Assembly (NCBI GenBank): GCA_903921325.1
Contig: CAIXPL010000019.1
Coordinates: forward strand, 248,001-312,000
DNA length: 64,000 nt
DNA from: an uncultured Pseudomonadota bacterium
GTDB taxonomy: Bacteria; Pseudomonadota; Gammaproteobacteria; Burkholderiales; SG8-39
Direction of reading: 5' to 3'
In this document: positions 41,317-49,732 of the stretch, piece after piece
How the letters are laid out: each line of letters starts with the position of its first letter
Position numbering within the stretch: position 1 is the stretch's first letter
Made by a program: the position numbers and the translations under genes
Notes under the pieces: model-generated
Database searches by the model: none
Told to the model about the DNA's origin: nothing
What the model saw: the letters and a program-made list of their open reading frames with translations, nothing else

Positions 41317-43397
41317 TGCCGACGCACGAGATACCGCGCCATGCTCGCCAGATGAACGATGGCATAGCGCGGCTTTTTCCAGCTGGCGCGCTGCGAATCA
41401 TGAATGATGGTGATTGCCGGTTCATACAGGACCCGGCGTCCGGCTCGATGCACGCGAAGACAAAGATCGACATCCTCGTAGTAGAGGAAGTAACGCTCAT
41501 CAAACCCGCCCATCTCGCGATAGTGCCCACTGCGAAACAACATGAACATGCCCGCCACCCAGTCGGGATATTGCAGTCCGCCATGATTGGCGCGGTGATC
41601 GGTCTTGCGCTCGCGAGTCCACGCCTTGCGCGCCAGCGAGGTGAAAGTCGGAAAGCGTCGCACCGAATCCTGTTCAACTCCTTCTGAATCGACCACCCGA
41701 GGGGCAATCACCCCGGCCGATGCATCGACCAGCCGTTCGATCAGAACCGGGAATGGATCTTCTGTGAATCGCACGTCCGGGTTGAGCACACAAAAGTGCG
41801 CGCCGGTCGCCACCGCAAACGCCGCATTGTGATTCGCTCCGAACCCTTTGGGCGTCGCATTGCGGACGATCAGCAGTTCATGCGGGAAATGCGCCGGTCG
41901 ATCCGGATCGGCCTCGGGGATATTGAGGGTGATGATGACCTGTAGCGGACCGCCACACAGCCGCGCGATATCGGCCAGAAGCGGAGCGATCAACGCCCGC
42001 TGGCCGTGGCTGACGATGGATACCGAAACCCTGTGACGGCGGCTCAGTTCGATGATTTTCTCGTCGTCGACTGACGGTTCGTGCACGCTTCGCGATTCAA
42101 GCTCTGCGCGATGAAAAGACCGCCAGGAACGTATACCTGTCAGCACCACGATGGGCAGATAGATGACCAACAGAGCGCACAGAACGGCATCCACACCCCA
42201 CCGATTGGCAAAAGCGCTCGCGATCAATAACGCGACGATTGTCGCAACCAGCGACCATCCGGCGATAAGCTCTTCACCGCGGGCCCTCAGATACACAGAG
42301 ATCATGCCTATCGCATGGTAGGCAATAAACGAAACGCAGAGGAGCAATAGCTCACCCGGCGACAAGATTCTCATGGCAAGTGATTGGCCGGCGAATAGCG
42401 CAACCAAAGCACAAAGTGCCCCGTTGATCGCCACCATGGCGAGCAGCGCGCGACGGAATTCACGCAAGAACAGGTGCCGGGCGACCAGCGGTCCGTCGGA
42501 GATGACAAGTTGCGCAATCTGCGGCAGCTTGGCACTGAGTCTTGAGCCACACAACACACCGAGCAAGTTGACGACAACGATCGACAGACCCAGGCGCCCG
42601 GCCTGAGCGGCATCGGCGCGGTAGAACACGATTAACGTCGGTAAAAAAAGCAGTAGATAGTTGCCGAGGCAGGATATCGCGACCTTCTTCTGCAAAGGCA
42701 GTACCTCCGAACGCCAGTCAAAAGCACGCATTTCAAGCGAGGCTGCAAGCAAATCCGGGTAGCGCAGTCGCAACCAGATCGCGAGCACCATGCCGACACC
42801 GAGCGGGGCCATGGCCGGTGCATACAATCCGAATCCGGTCAGCAACAAGATCCAGGACAAGACCGAACCAAGAGTGAAGTGAGCAATACGAACCCAATAG
42901 ACTTCGGTCACTCGGCCGCTACCTTCGATCACGGATAGAAATGGGTAACCGGTCGTGCTCAAGGCGAGCGCAAGGCACACCAACACCCAGGGCCAGAGCC
43001 ACACCGTGGTCTGCAACCCCGCGCGCGCCCACTCGAAGTAGAGGATTCCGACGGGAAGCAATATCAGGCTAAGCCATGCAAGCGATCTAAACCATCGGCG
43101 GCTCCACGCCACCATCGCGACAAAATGGGCGCGGCGATCTCCTTGGGGAAGGAGCGAACCCCGTGCGGAAAATGCGAGCCCGGGAAACAGGCGAGCTGAA
43201 ACATGAACCAACAGGTTGGCGAGCCCCAGGTCAAACAGTGCATAGCCGCTCAAGAGGCTGCCAATGGCGTAGTAGTAGCCCTGCTCCTCGGCGCTGAGAC
43301 AACGGACGACCAGCAGCAGGGTGATCAATCCGGAGCCAGCTTGAACGCCGCGCTGCAGAAACACGACCTGCGACGGTGCGATGGCGATGCGACTCAT
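41307..43397 (-). CDS. Fused polysaccharide flippase-like membrane domain and GT2 glycosyltransferase
   Basis: A 696-residue protein with two parts. Residues 1 to about 420 form twelve or so hydrophobic helices like Wzx/MATE-type lipid-linked-oligosaccharide flippases (VVFLQRGVQAGSGLITLLLV onward). Residues about 450-696 are a GT-A glycosyltransferase like rhamnosyltransferases. VSVSIVSHGQRALIAPLLAD opens it; RNATPKGFGANHNAAFAVAT, the nucleotide-sugar motif FCVLNPDVRFTED, and GGFDERYFLYYEDVDLCLRV follow. No stop or frameshift separates them, so this is a true fusion. It would add a sugar at the cytoplasmic face and perhaps help export a lipid-linked chain. The locus also has a Wzm/Wzt ABC exporter, so the membrane half may have another job. 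Confidence 0.85.
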   Translation of the reverse strand: MSRIAIAPSQVVFLQRGVQAGSGLITLLLVVRCLSAEEQGYYYAIGSLLSGYALFDLGLANLLVHVSARLFPGLAFSARGSLLPQGDRRAHFVAMVAWSRRWFRSLAWLSLILLPVGILYFEWARAGLQTTVWLWPWVLVCLALALSTTGYPFLSVIEGSGRVTEVYWVRIAHFTLGSVLSWILLLTGFGLYAPAMAPLGVGMVLAIWLRLRYPDLLAASLEMRAFDWRSEVLPLQKKVAISCLGNYLLLFLPTLIVFYRADAAQAGRLGLSIVVVNLLGVLCGSRLSAKLPQIAQLVISDGPLVARHLFLREFRRALLAMVAINGALCALVALFAGQSLAMRILSPGELLLLCVSFIAYHAIGMISVYLRARGEELIAGWSLVATIVALLIASAFANRWGVDAVLCALLVIYLPIVVLTGIRSWRSFHRAELESRSVHEPSVDDEKIIELSRRHRVSVSIVSHGQRALIAPLLADIARLCGGPLQVIITLNIPEADPDRPAHFPHELLIVRNATPKGFGANHNAAFAVATGAHFCVLNPDVRFTEDPFPVLIERLVDASAGVIAPRVVDSEGVEQDSVRRFPTFTSLARKAWTRERKTDHRANHGGLQYPDWVAGMFMLFRSGHYREMGGFDERYFLYYEDVDLCLRVHRAGRRVLYEPAITIIHDSQRASWKKPRYAIVHLASMARYLVRRHVG

Positions 43398-43612
43398 TCA
43401 GTTCTCAAAACGCGCGGCATAGCTCAGTCCGACCATAAGCCGACGGGCACCGCCGACACCAGCGACAAGAATCGCCGTGACCAATGATGCACTCAGGCAG
43501 GAGGATCGCGCAACAGAGTGGCTCGGAGCATTCGCATCCGGCTGGCTTGCACGGCAATATTGGGTTAGATTGCGCTCGGTTCAGCGCAGGCTCATTTTCA
43601 TTCAGACAATCC

Positions 43613-45076
43613 ATGGTTGGCAATGTGTCAAAGCAGGCTGGCTCAGTACGATTGCTTGTCGCGCAGGCAGAAAGAGCGCTGAGCCGCGGGCAGATAAACC
43701 ACGCGCTGCTGCTCGTCCACGATTTCGTCGAGCGGATAATTACAGATCCCATTTGCACGGCTCAAGTGTTCGCATCGCGCAGTCTGGATCAGCTATGTCT
43801 GCACATTGGCCGCCAGAGCCAATCTGGCCTGGGTGCGATACGGGTCAGCCCTTGGCCAAGCGGTGATGATCGGCCAACTCTTGTCTACCTGGTCAGCCGC
43901 TTGCAGCGCTCCGGAGGCCATTCGCGGGTAGTCATGGACGTCATTCGTGCACAACCGGATAAACGCCATCTGGTCCTGTCAACGGAGGTGGGAGGGCCAT
44001 CTGACTGGGACTACTTTACACAGCTGTTTGCCACCAATGACAACGTGCATTTTGCTCGTGCACCACGCGGCAACTTGCAAACCCGACTGACGTGGATCCA
44101 ATCGACGTTACTCGCGAGTCATCCCGAGCATGTGCATTTATTCAACCATCATCAGGATAGCGTAGCAGTTGCCGCGCTGGTGCCCGAACTCGGTCTGACA
44201 GGTAGCTTCTATCACCACGGCGATCATCATCTCTGCCTCGGCGTACACCTGACGCACCTGACTCACGTCGATTTTCACCCCATGGGGTATCACTACTGTC
44301 GGGACGTGCTGGGCGTAAGTAACGATTACCTGCCGCTAACTTTCGCGGACCAGGACGGCAGCTCTGAGTCAACTGCGGCCGTCCGTAACGGGAACCTGAC
44401 GACGGCTACCGCTGCCCGATCTAACAAGGTGGAAATTCCTTACTACGCGAGCTACGTGGACACGATTCCCAAGATATTGACTGCAACTGGCGGGAAGCAC
44501 ATTCACATTGGCAAACTGACACCTTGGGCAATGCGTCGGATTTATGCGCAGATGCGAAGGCTACAAATCGATAAGGATCGCCTTGTTTACATACAATGGA
44601 CGCCCAGTGTCTGGAAAACGTTGCAGCAACATAAAGTCGATGTCTACCTTGCATCGTTTCCCTACGGCGCGGGTCTGACACTTATCGAAGCCATGGGAGC
44701 GGGGATCCCCGTGATAATGCACCAGCACATGTATTCACGTGTACTGAGCGGATTGGAGTTAGCGTATCCCGAGGCATTTCGATGGTCGGAACCTGAAGAC
44801 CTGCTAGCACACCTTGCCAACCTGTCACGTGCGCGTCTTGAGCCCGAAAGGAAACTGTCACGGCTTCGTTATGAGCGGTTTCATCGTCCCGCAATTCTAA
44901 GCGCCTACCTGCGTGATCCGGATTCGACAAAACTGCCAGTTCCGCCACTGGCGAGCGGCTTCACGCCACGTTACGACGAATGGGCAGCATGGGCCGGCAA
45001 TCAGCTAACCCTCGCCCGGCTGCTCTATCAATTTGCCTACCGCAGCTGGCGCCGACTTCGGCGCTGGGCAAGTTAA
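43613..45076 (+). CDS. Glycosyltransferase (GT4-like)
   Basis: Putative glycosyltransferase of 487 residues from the ATG at 43613; an ATG at 43484 would add 43 residues that look non-coding, and neither start has a clear ribosome site. Recognisable parts are TLVYLVSRLQRSGGHSRVVMDV near residue 85, the acceptor-side region, and a GT-B C-terminal half with KVDVYLASFPYGAGLTLIEAMGAGIPVIMHQH, which matches the E-x(7)-E sugar-nucleotide motif of GT4/GT1 enzymes. It is the only plus-strand gene between rfbD and the right edge. It is divergent from the flippase fusion and convergent to the aminotransferase gene. The 85-215 bases before it hold no other feature I can identify. Confidence 0.75.
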   Translation: MVGNVSKQAGSVRLLVAQAERALSRGQINHALLLVHDFVERIITDPICTAQVFASRSLDQLCLHIGRQSQSGLGAIRVSPWPSGDDRPTLVYLVSRLQRSGGHSRVVMDVIRAQPDKRHLVLSTEVGGPSDWDYFTQLFATNDNVHFARAPRGNLQTRLTWIQSTLLASHPEHVHLFNHHQDSVAVAALVPELGLTGSFYHHGDHHLCLGVHLTHLTHVDFHPMGYHYCRDVLGVSNDYLPLTFADQDGSSESTAAVRNGNLTTATAARSNKVEIPYYASYVDTIPKILTATGGKHIHIGKLTPWAMRRIYAQMRRLQIDKDRLVYIQWTPSVWKTLQQHKVDVYLASFPYGAGLTLIEAMGAGIPVIMHQHMYSRVLSGLELAYPEAFRWSEPEDLLAHLANLSRARLEPERKLSRLRYERFHRPAILSAYLRDPDSTKLPVPPLASGFTPRYDEWAAWAGNQLTLARLLYQFAYRSWRRLRRWAS

Positions 45077-45159
45077 CCGGACAAGCGGCACTTGTGAGGA
45101 GCCAGATGTAGTCCGGCACAGTGCCGAGAGAGCACGAGTAAGTAACGACGCCCGATCAG

Positions 45160-46260
45160 TTAGCGTCCGCCATTGAAGCCCCAGACTGATGAAACAACAT
45201 GGCTCATCTCGTCAGAGTAAAGGTCCGGTGACATCGGCAGACTCAATACTTCATTTGCCAGCTGCTCGGCGACCGGGAGTTGGCCGAAATCACGGGTCGC
45301 ATAGCAGGCCTGGCGATGCGGGGCTATCGGATAGTGGATCACCGTCGAGACACCCACTTGTTCGAGATATGCCTTCAATTTGTCGCGCACCCTGCTCCTG
45401 ACAACGAAGAGGTGCCATACGGCCTCCGCGTACGAGGGCACAAGGGGCAATGCGAGATCGGCACCCTGTAGCAGCGTCGAATAGGTCGCTGCGATTTTCC
45501 GCCGGCGATCGTTCCATTCATCGAGGCATTTCAGTTTCTCTCTTAGAAACGCGGCCTGCAGTTCATCCAGCCGACTGTTAAAACCTGCCAGTTCGTGCTG
45601 GTACTTGAACGCCGAGCCATAGTTGCGCAGGCGGCGTACTTTGTTCACGATTGCGTCGTCATTGCTCAACACAGCCCCGCCATCGCCCAAAGCACCCAGG
45701 TTCTTGCCCGGATAGAAGCTCGTGCCTGCGGCGTTCCCTAGCGAACCCACCCGTCGTCCTTTGTACCTCGCTCCCTGTGCTTGAGCGGCATCCTCGATGA
45801 CGATCAGACCGTGCCTGAGGGCCACCTCATTGATCGAGTCCATATCCGCCGGTTGCCCGTACAAGTGTACCGGCATGATCGCGCGGGTCCGCGGTGTGAT
45901 TGCTTGTTCAATGAGCGAAGGGTCAATATTATGGGTCGCTCTATCCGGCTCTACAGGCACCGGAGTGGCACCGCATTGGTCCACTGCCAACCACGTGGCA
46001 ATAAACGTGTTGGATGGAACGATGACCTCGTCGCCCAAGCCGATGTCGTAAGCACGCAGCAACAGATGTAGCGCCTCCAACCCATTGCCCACCCCTACAC
46101 AATGGCGCACCTCACTAAAGGCCGCGAACTCTGACTCAAAAGCCTCCAGTTCAGCGCCCATAACAAATCGACCAGAGTCCATTACCCGTCGACAGGCTTC
46201 ATCCAGTTGACTGCGGATGGGCTGGTGCAAACGAGCCAGATCGAGAAAAGGTATATGCAT
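45160..46260 (-). CDS. fdtB: PLP-dependent sugar aminotransferase (DegT/DnrJ/EryC1/StrS; FdtB/QdtB-like)
   Basis: Aminotransferase of 366 residues that would aminate a dTDP-3-keto-6-deoxyhexose at C3. The PLP-binding Lys is in TSFYPGKNLGALGDGG. GVGNGLEALHLLLRA, VIVPSNTFIATWLAV and VIEDAAQAQGARYKGR are the other family blocks. Its ATG touches the stop of the FdtA-like ketoisomerase gene (TAATG), the enzyme that makes its keto-sugar substrate from the RfbB product. Together they should give dTDP-Fuc3N or dTDP-Qui3N. Which epimer cannot be read from the sequence. Confidence 0.88.
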   Translation of the reverse strand: MHIPFLDLARLHQPIRSQLDEACRRVMDSGRFVMGAELEAFESEFAAFSEVRHCVGVGNGLEALHLLLRAYDIGLGDEVIVPSNTFIATWLAVDQCGATPVPVEPDRATHNIDPSLIEQAITPRTRAIMPVHLYGQPADMDSINEVALRHGLIVIEDAAQAQGARYKGRRVGSLGNAAGTSFYPGKNLGALGDGGAVLSNDDAIVNKVRRLRNYGSAFKYQHELAGFNSRLDELQAAFLREKLKCLDEWNDRRRKIAATYSTLLQGADLALPLVPSYAEAVWHLFVVRSRVRDKLKAYLEQVGVSTVIHYPIAPHRQACYATRDFGQLPVAEQLANEVLSLPMSPDLYSDEMSHVVSSVWGFNGGR

Positions 46261-46676
46261 TATCGACCCGCCTCCTTAGTGGTTCTGATAAAATCCTCGT
46301 AATCACGAAGGTAATCGGTCTCGTCGTAATACTCCGACGCCAACACCATACACACTGCCCCCGATGAAAAATTATCCATTTCCCGCCAGATCATCGGGCA
46401 GACATAAAGTCCGTTATAGCTGCGGTTCATGTGGATCGTCTTCCTGCCGCAGCCATCGTCCAAATGAATGTCAAAAGAGCCGGCGACCGCGATAATCAGT
46501 TGATGTAACCCCTTGTGGGCATGTCCGCCGCGCTCCGCGCCACCTGGTACATCGTACAGGTAATAGACTCGGCGGATGTCGAACGGTATATGACGACCGC
46601 CTTCAATAAAAGTCAGATTACCACGAGGATCGCCAATCTTCGGCAATTCAATGATACGACATTGCGTAATATTCAT
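46260..46676 (-). CDS. fdtA: dTDP-4-keto-6-deoxyhexose 3,4-ketoisomerase (FdtA/QdtA-like cupin)
   Basis: Single-cupin sugar ketoisomerase of 138 residues, the usual length, shifting the keto group from C4 to C3 of the RfbB product. DPRGNLTFIEGGRHIPF, RRVYYLYDVPGGAERGGHAH with the active-site His cluster, and HMNRSYNGLYVCPMIWREM are characteristic. Gene order ketoisomerase-aminotransferase with one-base overlap is diagnostic for dTDP-3-amino-3,6-dideoxyhexose synthesis. Base composition is visibly more AT-rich than in the catabolic half of the window. Confidence 0.9.
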   Translation of the reverse strand: MNITQCRIIELPKIGDPRGNLTFIEGGRHIPFDIRRVYYLYDVPGGAERGGHAHKGLHQLIIAVAGSFDIHLDDGCGRKTIHMNRSYNGLYVCPMIWREMDNFSSGAVCMVLASEYYDETDYLRDYEDFIRTTKEAGR

Positions 46677-46684
46677 GCGGCATC

Positions 46685-47206
46685 CTACGGCAGATATCGA
46701 CGATACTTGTTACGTGCATTCATATAGACAACGCTGTCATACTGAAAGAAATAATTCAGTTCATCTTCAGCAACGATGAGCGCACCAAACCGCTTATGGA
46801 ATTCGACAACTCGTTCATTTGCTTTTCGTACATCGAAATGTGATTTTAAGTAATGCAGGGCAAAAAAGCCGAAATCATATATCAGCAATGCTGATTCAAT
46901 TGCCGCGCTGGCGATCGGCAGGTTTCTTGATAAAATCCAGCTACCCCAACAAAAACTATCACCACGTACATCATAAATTCGTACAGTACCTAAACGACGC
47001 CAATCCCAGTCGCAAATTACGAAATAGAAATCGGTTTGGCTGCATGCGTATTCGGAAATATAATTCTTTTGCATTTCCACATCAGCGGAAGTTGCTGATA
47101 TGTGTTTACTCATTGCGGGATTTGTGCGCAATTCAACAATGAAGTCGGCATCATCGACCGCCACTTCTCGCAAAAAAATGTTTTTCCCGCGAACGTATGG
47201 CTTCAT
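46685..47206 (-). CDS. GNAT family acetyltransferase
   Basis: Acetyltransferase of 173 residues, RimJ/RimL-like GNAT fold. FLREVAVDDADFIVELRTNP is the N-terminal strand-helix, DWRRLGTVRIYDVRGDSFCWGSW the central sheet, and the C-terminal ANERVVEFHKRFGALIV the CoA-side helix. It starts eight bases before the FdtA-like gene's start region and is co-directional. It probably N-acetylates the 3-amino sugar, taking the place of the hexapeptide-repeat FdtC/QdtC enzyme usually found with FdtA/FdtB. The gene is one of the most AT-rich in the window, suggesting recent acquisition. Confidence 0.8.
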   Translation of the reverse strand: MKPYVRGKNIFLREVAVDDADFIVELRTNPAMSKHISATSADVEMQKNYISEYACSQTDFYFVICDWDWRRLGTVRIYDVRGDSFCWGSWILSRNLPIASAAIESALLIYDFGFFALHYLKSHFDVRKANERVVEFHKRFGALIVAEDELNYFFQYDSVVYMNARNKYRRYLP

Positions 47207-47375
47207 GGCATTTGATCAATCAATTTAATATCAGCGCCAAGGTTGGCAGTAAGGTCTGGTGCCGAGCAGAATCGAGACCAAGGCAAGCCGCGCCCCAAGC
47301 ATATAGCAGGATGACCGAACCAGATAGGCGTAGGCTTCGGGCAAATAGGGAAAAACGGCGGCTCCCTGCTGAGTT

Positions 47376-48623
47376 CTACATTCCTACGCCACCGTCGTCG
47401 TCTTGCCTGAGTTGCAGGGAATGCGGCGGCTGTGACAATTGCGCAGGTTGTGACGTTTGCGATGATGGCACCGGCTGCAAGCGTTCATGCGTATCGCCAT
47501 GGCTACTTGCCAGGTCCAATTTCCACTGCGCAGGATTCAGGACCGAGAATCGGGACGTCCAAGCGTTCGCAGTCCTGAATTGCTGCACGACTTCGACCGA
47601 TGTTTTGTGTTCAAGCGCGGCATCCACGAGATGCGCGATGTCCTCAACACCTTCGCTAAGAAAAACACCCGTCTCGCCGTCGCGTAATGCCATTTCTCCA
47701 AACGCGGTAGCAATAACGGGGAGACCGAAGGCGCGATATTCATAATATTTGATCGGATCGACCGAGTCGGTCAAGTCGTTCTTCTTGAATGGAATCAAAC
47801 CGACAGCAAACTGCTGCATGGCCGCTAATGCTTCCCGATGGTTGCAGGCGGGCAGTATTCGAACGTTTTGCGGCAAATCAGCCGGCAGCGAACAAAACAC
47901 CGGACCGATCAATCGCACCTCATCGAGCGGTCGTGATTTCGCAAGTGCGATGACCCATTCCCAATCAAACCAGGCCGCAATCGTGCCGACATAACCCAGT
48001 ACTTTCCTGCCCTTGGCTACCGGCCTGCCGGCGAACGCAGGCACTCCTTCCGCGTCCAGTCCGTTAAGTACCAACTGAACATTGGCTCCGGCCCTGCGCC
48101 ACTTACCCTCGAGCGCGCTTGACGATACGAGCACACTGTCCACCTTGCGCGCCAATTGCGCTTCACGCCGGCACATTGCCCAACGAGACAATCCACTATA
48201 AAACGCGGGAAAGTCATCCATCGCGTCGTAGACTGACTGACAGCCCGTGAGCCGCTTCAAAATCGCCAAAGCCAGAACGGATGGCTTGCCAATGCCCAAC
48301 ACGCACTTTCCGGGCCGCGCAAACTCATCAATGGTGCGCAGCAGCGGCCCCCACATCATGGCGTTGAGCAGGGCAGAACCTGGCAGTGGTTCCACGGGCA
48401 GCACCGACGGCTTGATCACCGTCACCCAGTTCAGATTCGCCTCGTTCTGCTCCTCTGATCGATCACGCATTCGCTGGAAATCTGACAACGTGGGAAATCG
48501 TGTCGGATAAGGGTCTATCCACAACACGTCTGCCCCCGTATTGTGATGAAACCACGACACAAATTTGTGCGGCCGCTGGGCAAAGCTCGCCCAACGCACG
48601 GGTGAGAGGTAAACCAGCCGCAT
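47376..48623 (-). CDS. Glycosyltransferase (GT4-like)
   Basis: Glycosyltransferase of 415 residues with GT-B fold. The acceptor half has MRLVYLSPVRWASFAQRPHK and SVYDAMDDFPAFYSGL; the donor half has KVLGYVGTIAAWFDWEWVI and GLIPFKKNDLTDSVDPIKYYEYRAFGLPVIA, the latter covering the E-x(7)-E-type motif. The last ~40 residues are Gln/Ser/Pro-rich (SSQTSQPAQLSQPPHSLQ) and probably disordered. The ATG overlaps the wecB stop by one base (TGATG). It resembles the GT4 domain of the 1531-residue protein at 57884. After it comes a 169-base AT-rich spacer in which I see no feature. Confidence 0.87.
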   Translation of the reverse strand: MRLVYLSPVRWASFAQRPHKFVSWFHHNTGADVLWIDPYPTRFPTLSDFQRMRDRSEEQNEANLNWVTVIKPSVLPVEPLPGSALLNAMMWGPLLRTIDEFARPGKCVLGIGKPSVLALAILKRLTGCQSVYDAMDDFPAFYSGLSRWAMCRREAQLARKVDSVLVSSSALEGKWRRAGANVQLVLNGLDAEGVPAFAGRPVAKGRKVLGYVGTIAAWFDWEWVIALAKSRPLDEVRLIGPVFCSLPADLPQNVRILPACNHREALAAMQQFAVGLIPFKKNDLTDSVDPIKYYEYRAFGLPVIATAFGEMALRDGETGVFLSEGVEDIAHLVDAALEHKTSVEVVQQFRTANAWTSRFSVLNPAQWKLDLASSHGDTHERLQPVPSSQTSQPAQLSQPPHSLQLRQDDDGGVGM

Positions 48624-49732
48624 CAAGCGAGGTACTCCTCGAGCGCAGCCACAATCCGCTGCGCTGCCTGCCCGTCACCGTAAGGGGAAATGCCACGCGC
48701 CATCGCCCGATACGCCACCCCGTCATCGAGCAGCCGCTGGGCTTCATCGACGATGAGTTGGTAGCTGGTACCGACCAGTTTCACCACACCCATGTCCACC
48801 GCCTCGGGGCGTTCAGTTTCTTCACGCAACACCAACACCGGTTTGCCCAGTGCCGGGGCCTCCTCTTGCACGCCACCAGAGTCACTGATGATCAAGTAGG
48901 CTCGCTTCATTGCTGCCACAAATGGCGCGTAATCCAGCGGTTCGCACAGCACGATATTGCTGCAACTGCCCAGCATTGCAAGAGCGATCTCCTTCACGTT
49001 CGGATTGGGATGGACCGGATAGAGAATCTGAATATCGGCATTGCTCTGCGCCAGCGTGCGCAACGCGCGACAGATGTTTTGGAACGGCTCACCAAAATTC
49101 TCGCGACGATGCGAAGTCACAAGTACCAGGCGTTTTGTCTCATCGAGTGCTATACCGACTGCAATATCTTTTGACGCTGTCATCAGCAATGCGTCGATCA
49201 CTGTATTACCAGTAACAAAGACATCGTCTGGGTCGATACCCTCGCGTAGCAAATTTTGACATGAACTCGCTGTCGGCGCGAAATGCCAGCGCGCCAGGCG
49301 TCCGGCGAATATGCGGTTGATCTCCTCCGGAAACGGGTTATGAATGTCCCCAGTGCGCAGCCCCGCCTCTATGTGACCAAATGGAATGCGGTGATAGAAG
49401 CACGCAAGCGCTACCGTCATCACCGTCGTTGTGTCCCCTTGCGCCAGCACCACAGCGGGTTTTTCTGTTTTCAGTACCCCGTCGAGCTTCAGCAACAGTC
49501 GGCCAGTCAATTCAGTCAATGTCTGATTGGGTCGCATGATATTGAGGTCGATATCAGGCGCGATACCAAAGAAGCTCATGACTTGATCGAGCAGGTGCCG
49601 GTGCTGCGCCGTCGCAAGGACGCGAACATTCGCTCTGCCATCTGCTTTCAGCGCCAGTATGACAGGGGCCATCTTGATGGCCTCGGGGCGCGTGCCCACC
49701 ACACACAAGATTGTTTTTTGATTCATGCTCAT
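48623..49732 (-). CDS. wecB: UDP-N-acetylglucosamine 2-epimerase
   Basis: Non-hydrolysing epimerase of 369 residues, usual length, making UDP-ManNAc. ILCVVGTRPEAIKMAPVI is the N-terminal signature. LAQGDTTTVMTVALACFYH, GHIEAGLRTGDIHNPFPEE and VLVTSHRRENFG follow, and LIISDSGGVQEEAPALGKPV is the active-site end. The start at 49732 overlaps the preceding stop as ATGA; a Met two codons on is also possible. No UDP-ManNAc dehydrogenase was seen, so ManNAc itself may enter the polysaccharide. Confidence 0.95.
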   Translation of the reverse strand: MSMNQKTILCVVGTRPEAIKMAPVILALKADGRANVRVLATAQHRHLLDQVMSFFGIAPDIDLNIMRPNQTLTELTGRLLLKLDGVLKTEKPAVVLAQGDTTTVMTVALACFYHRIPFGHIEAGLRTGDIHNPFPEEINRIFAGRLARWHFAPTASSCQNLLREGIDPDDVFVTGNTVIDALLMTASKDIAVGIALDETKRLVLVTSHRRENFGEPFQNICRALRTLAQSNADIQILYPVHPNPNVKEIALAMLGSCSNIVLCEPLDYAPFVAAMKRAYLIISDSGGVQEEAPALGKPVLVLREETERPEAVDMGVVKLVGTSYQLIVDEAQRLLDDGVAYRAMARGISPYGDGQAAQRIVAALEEYLA

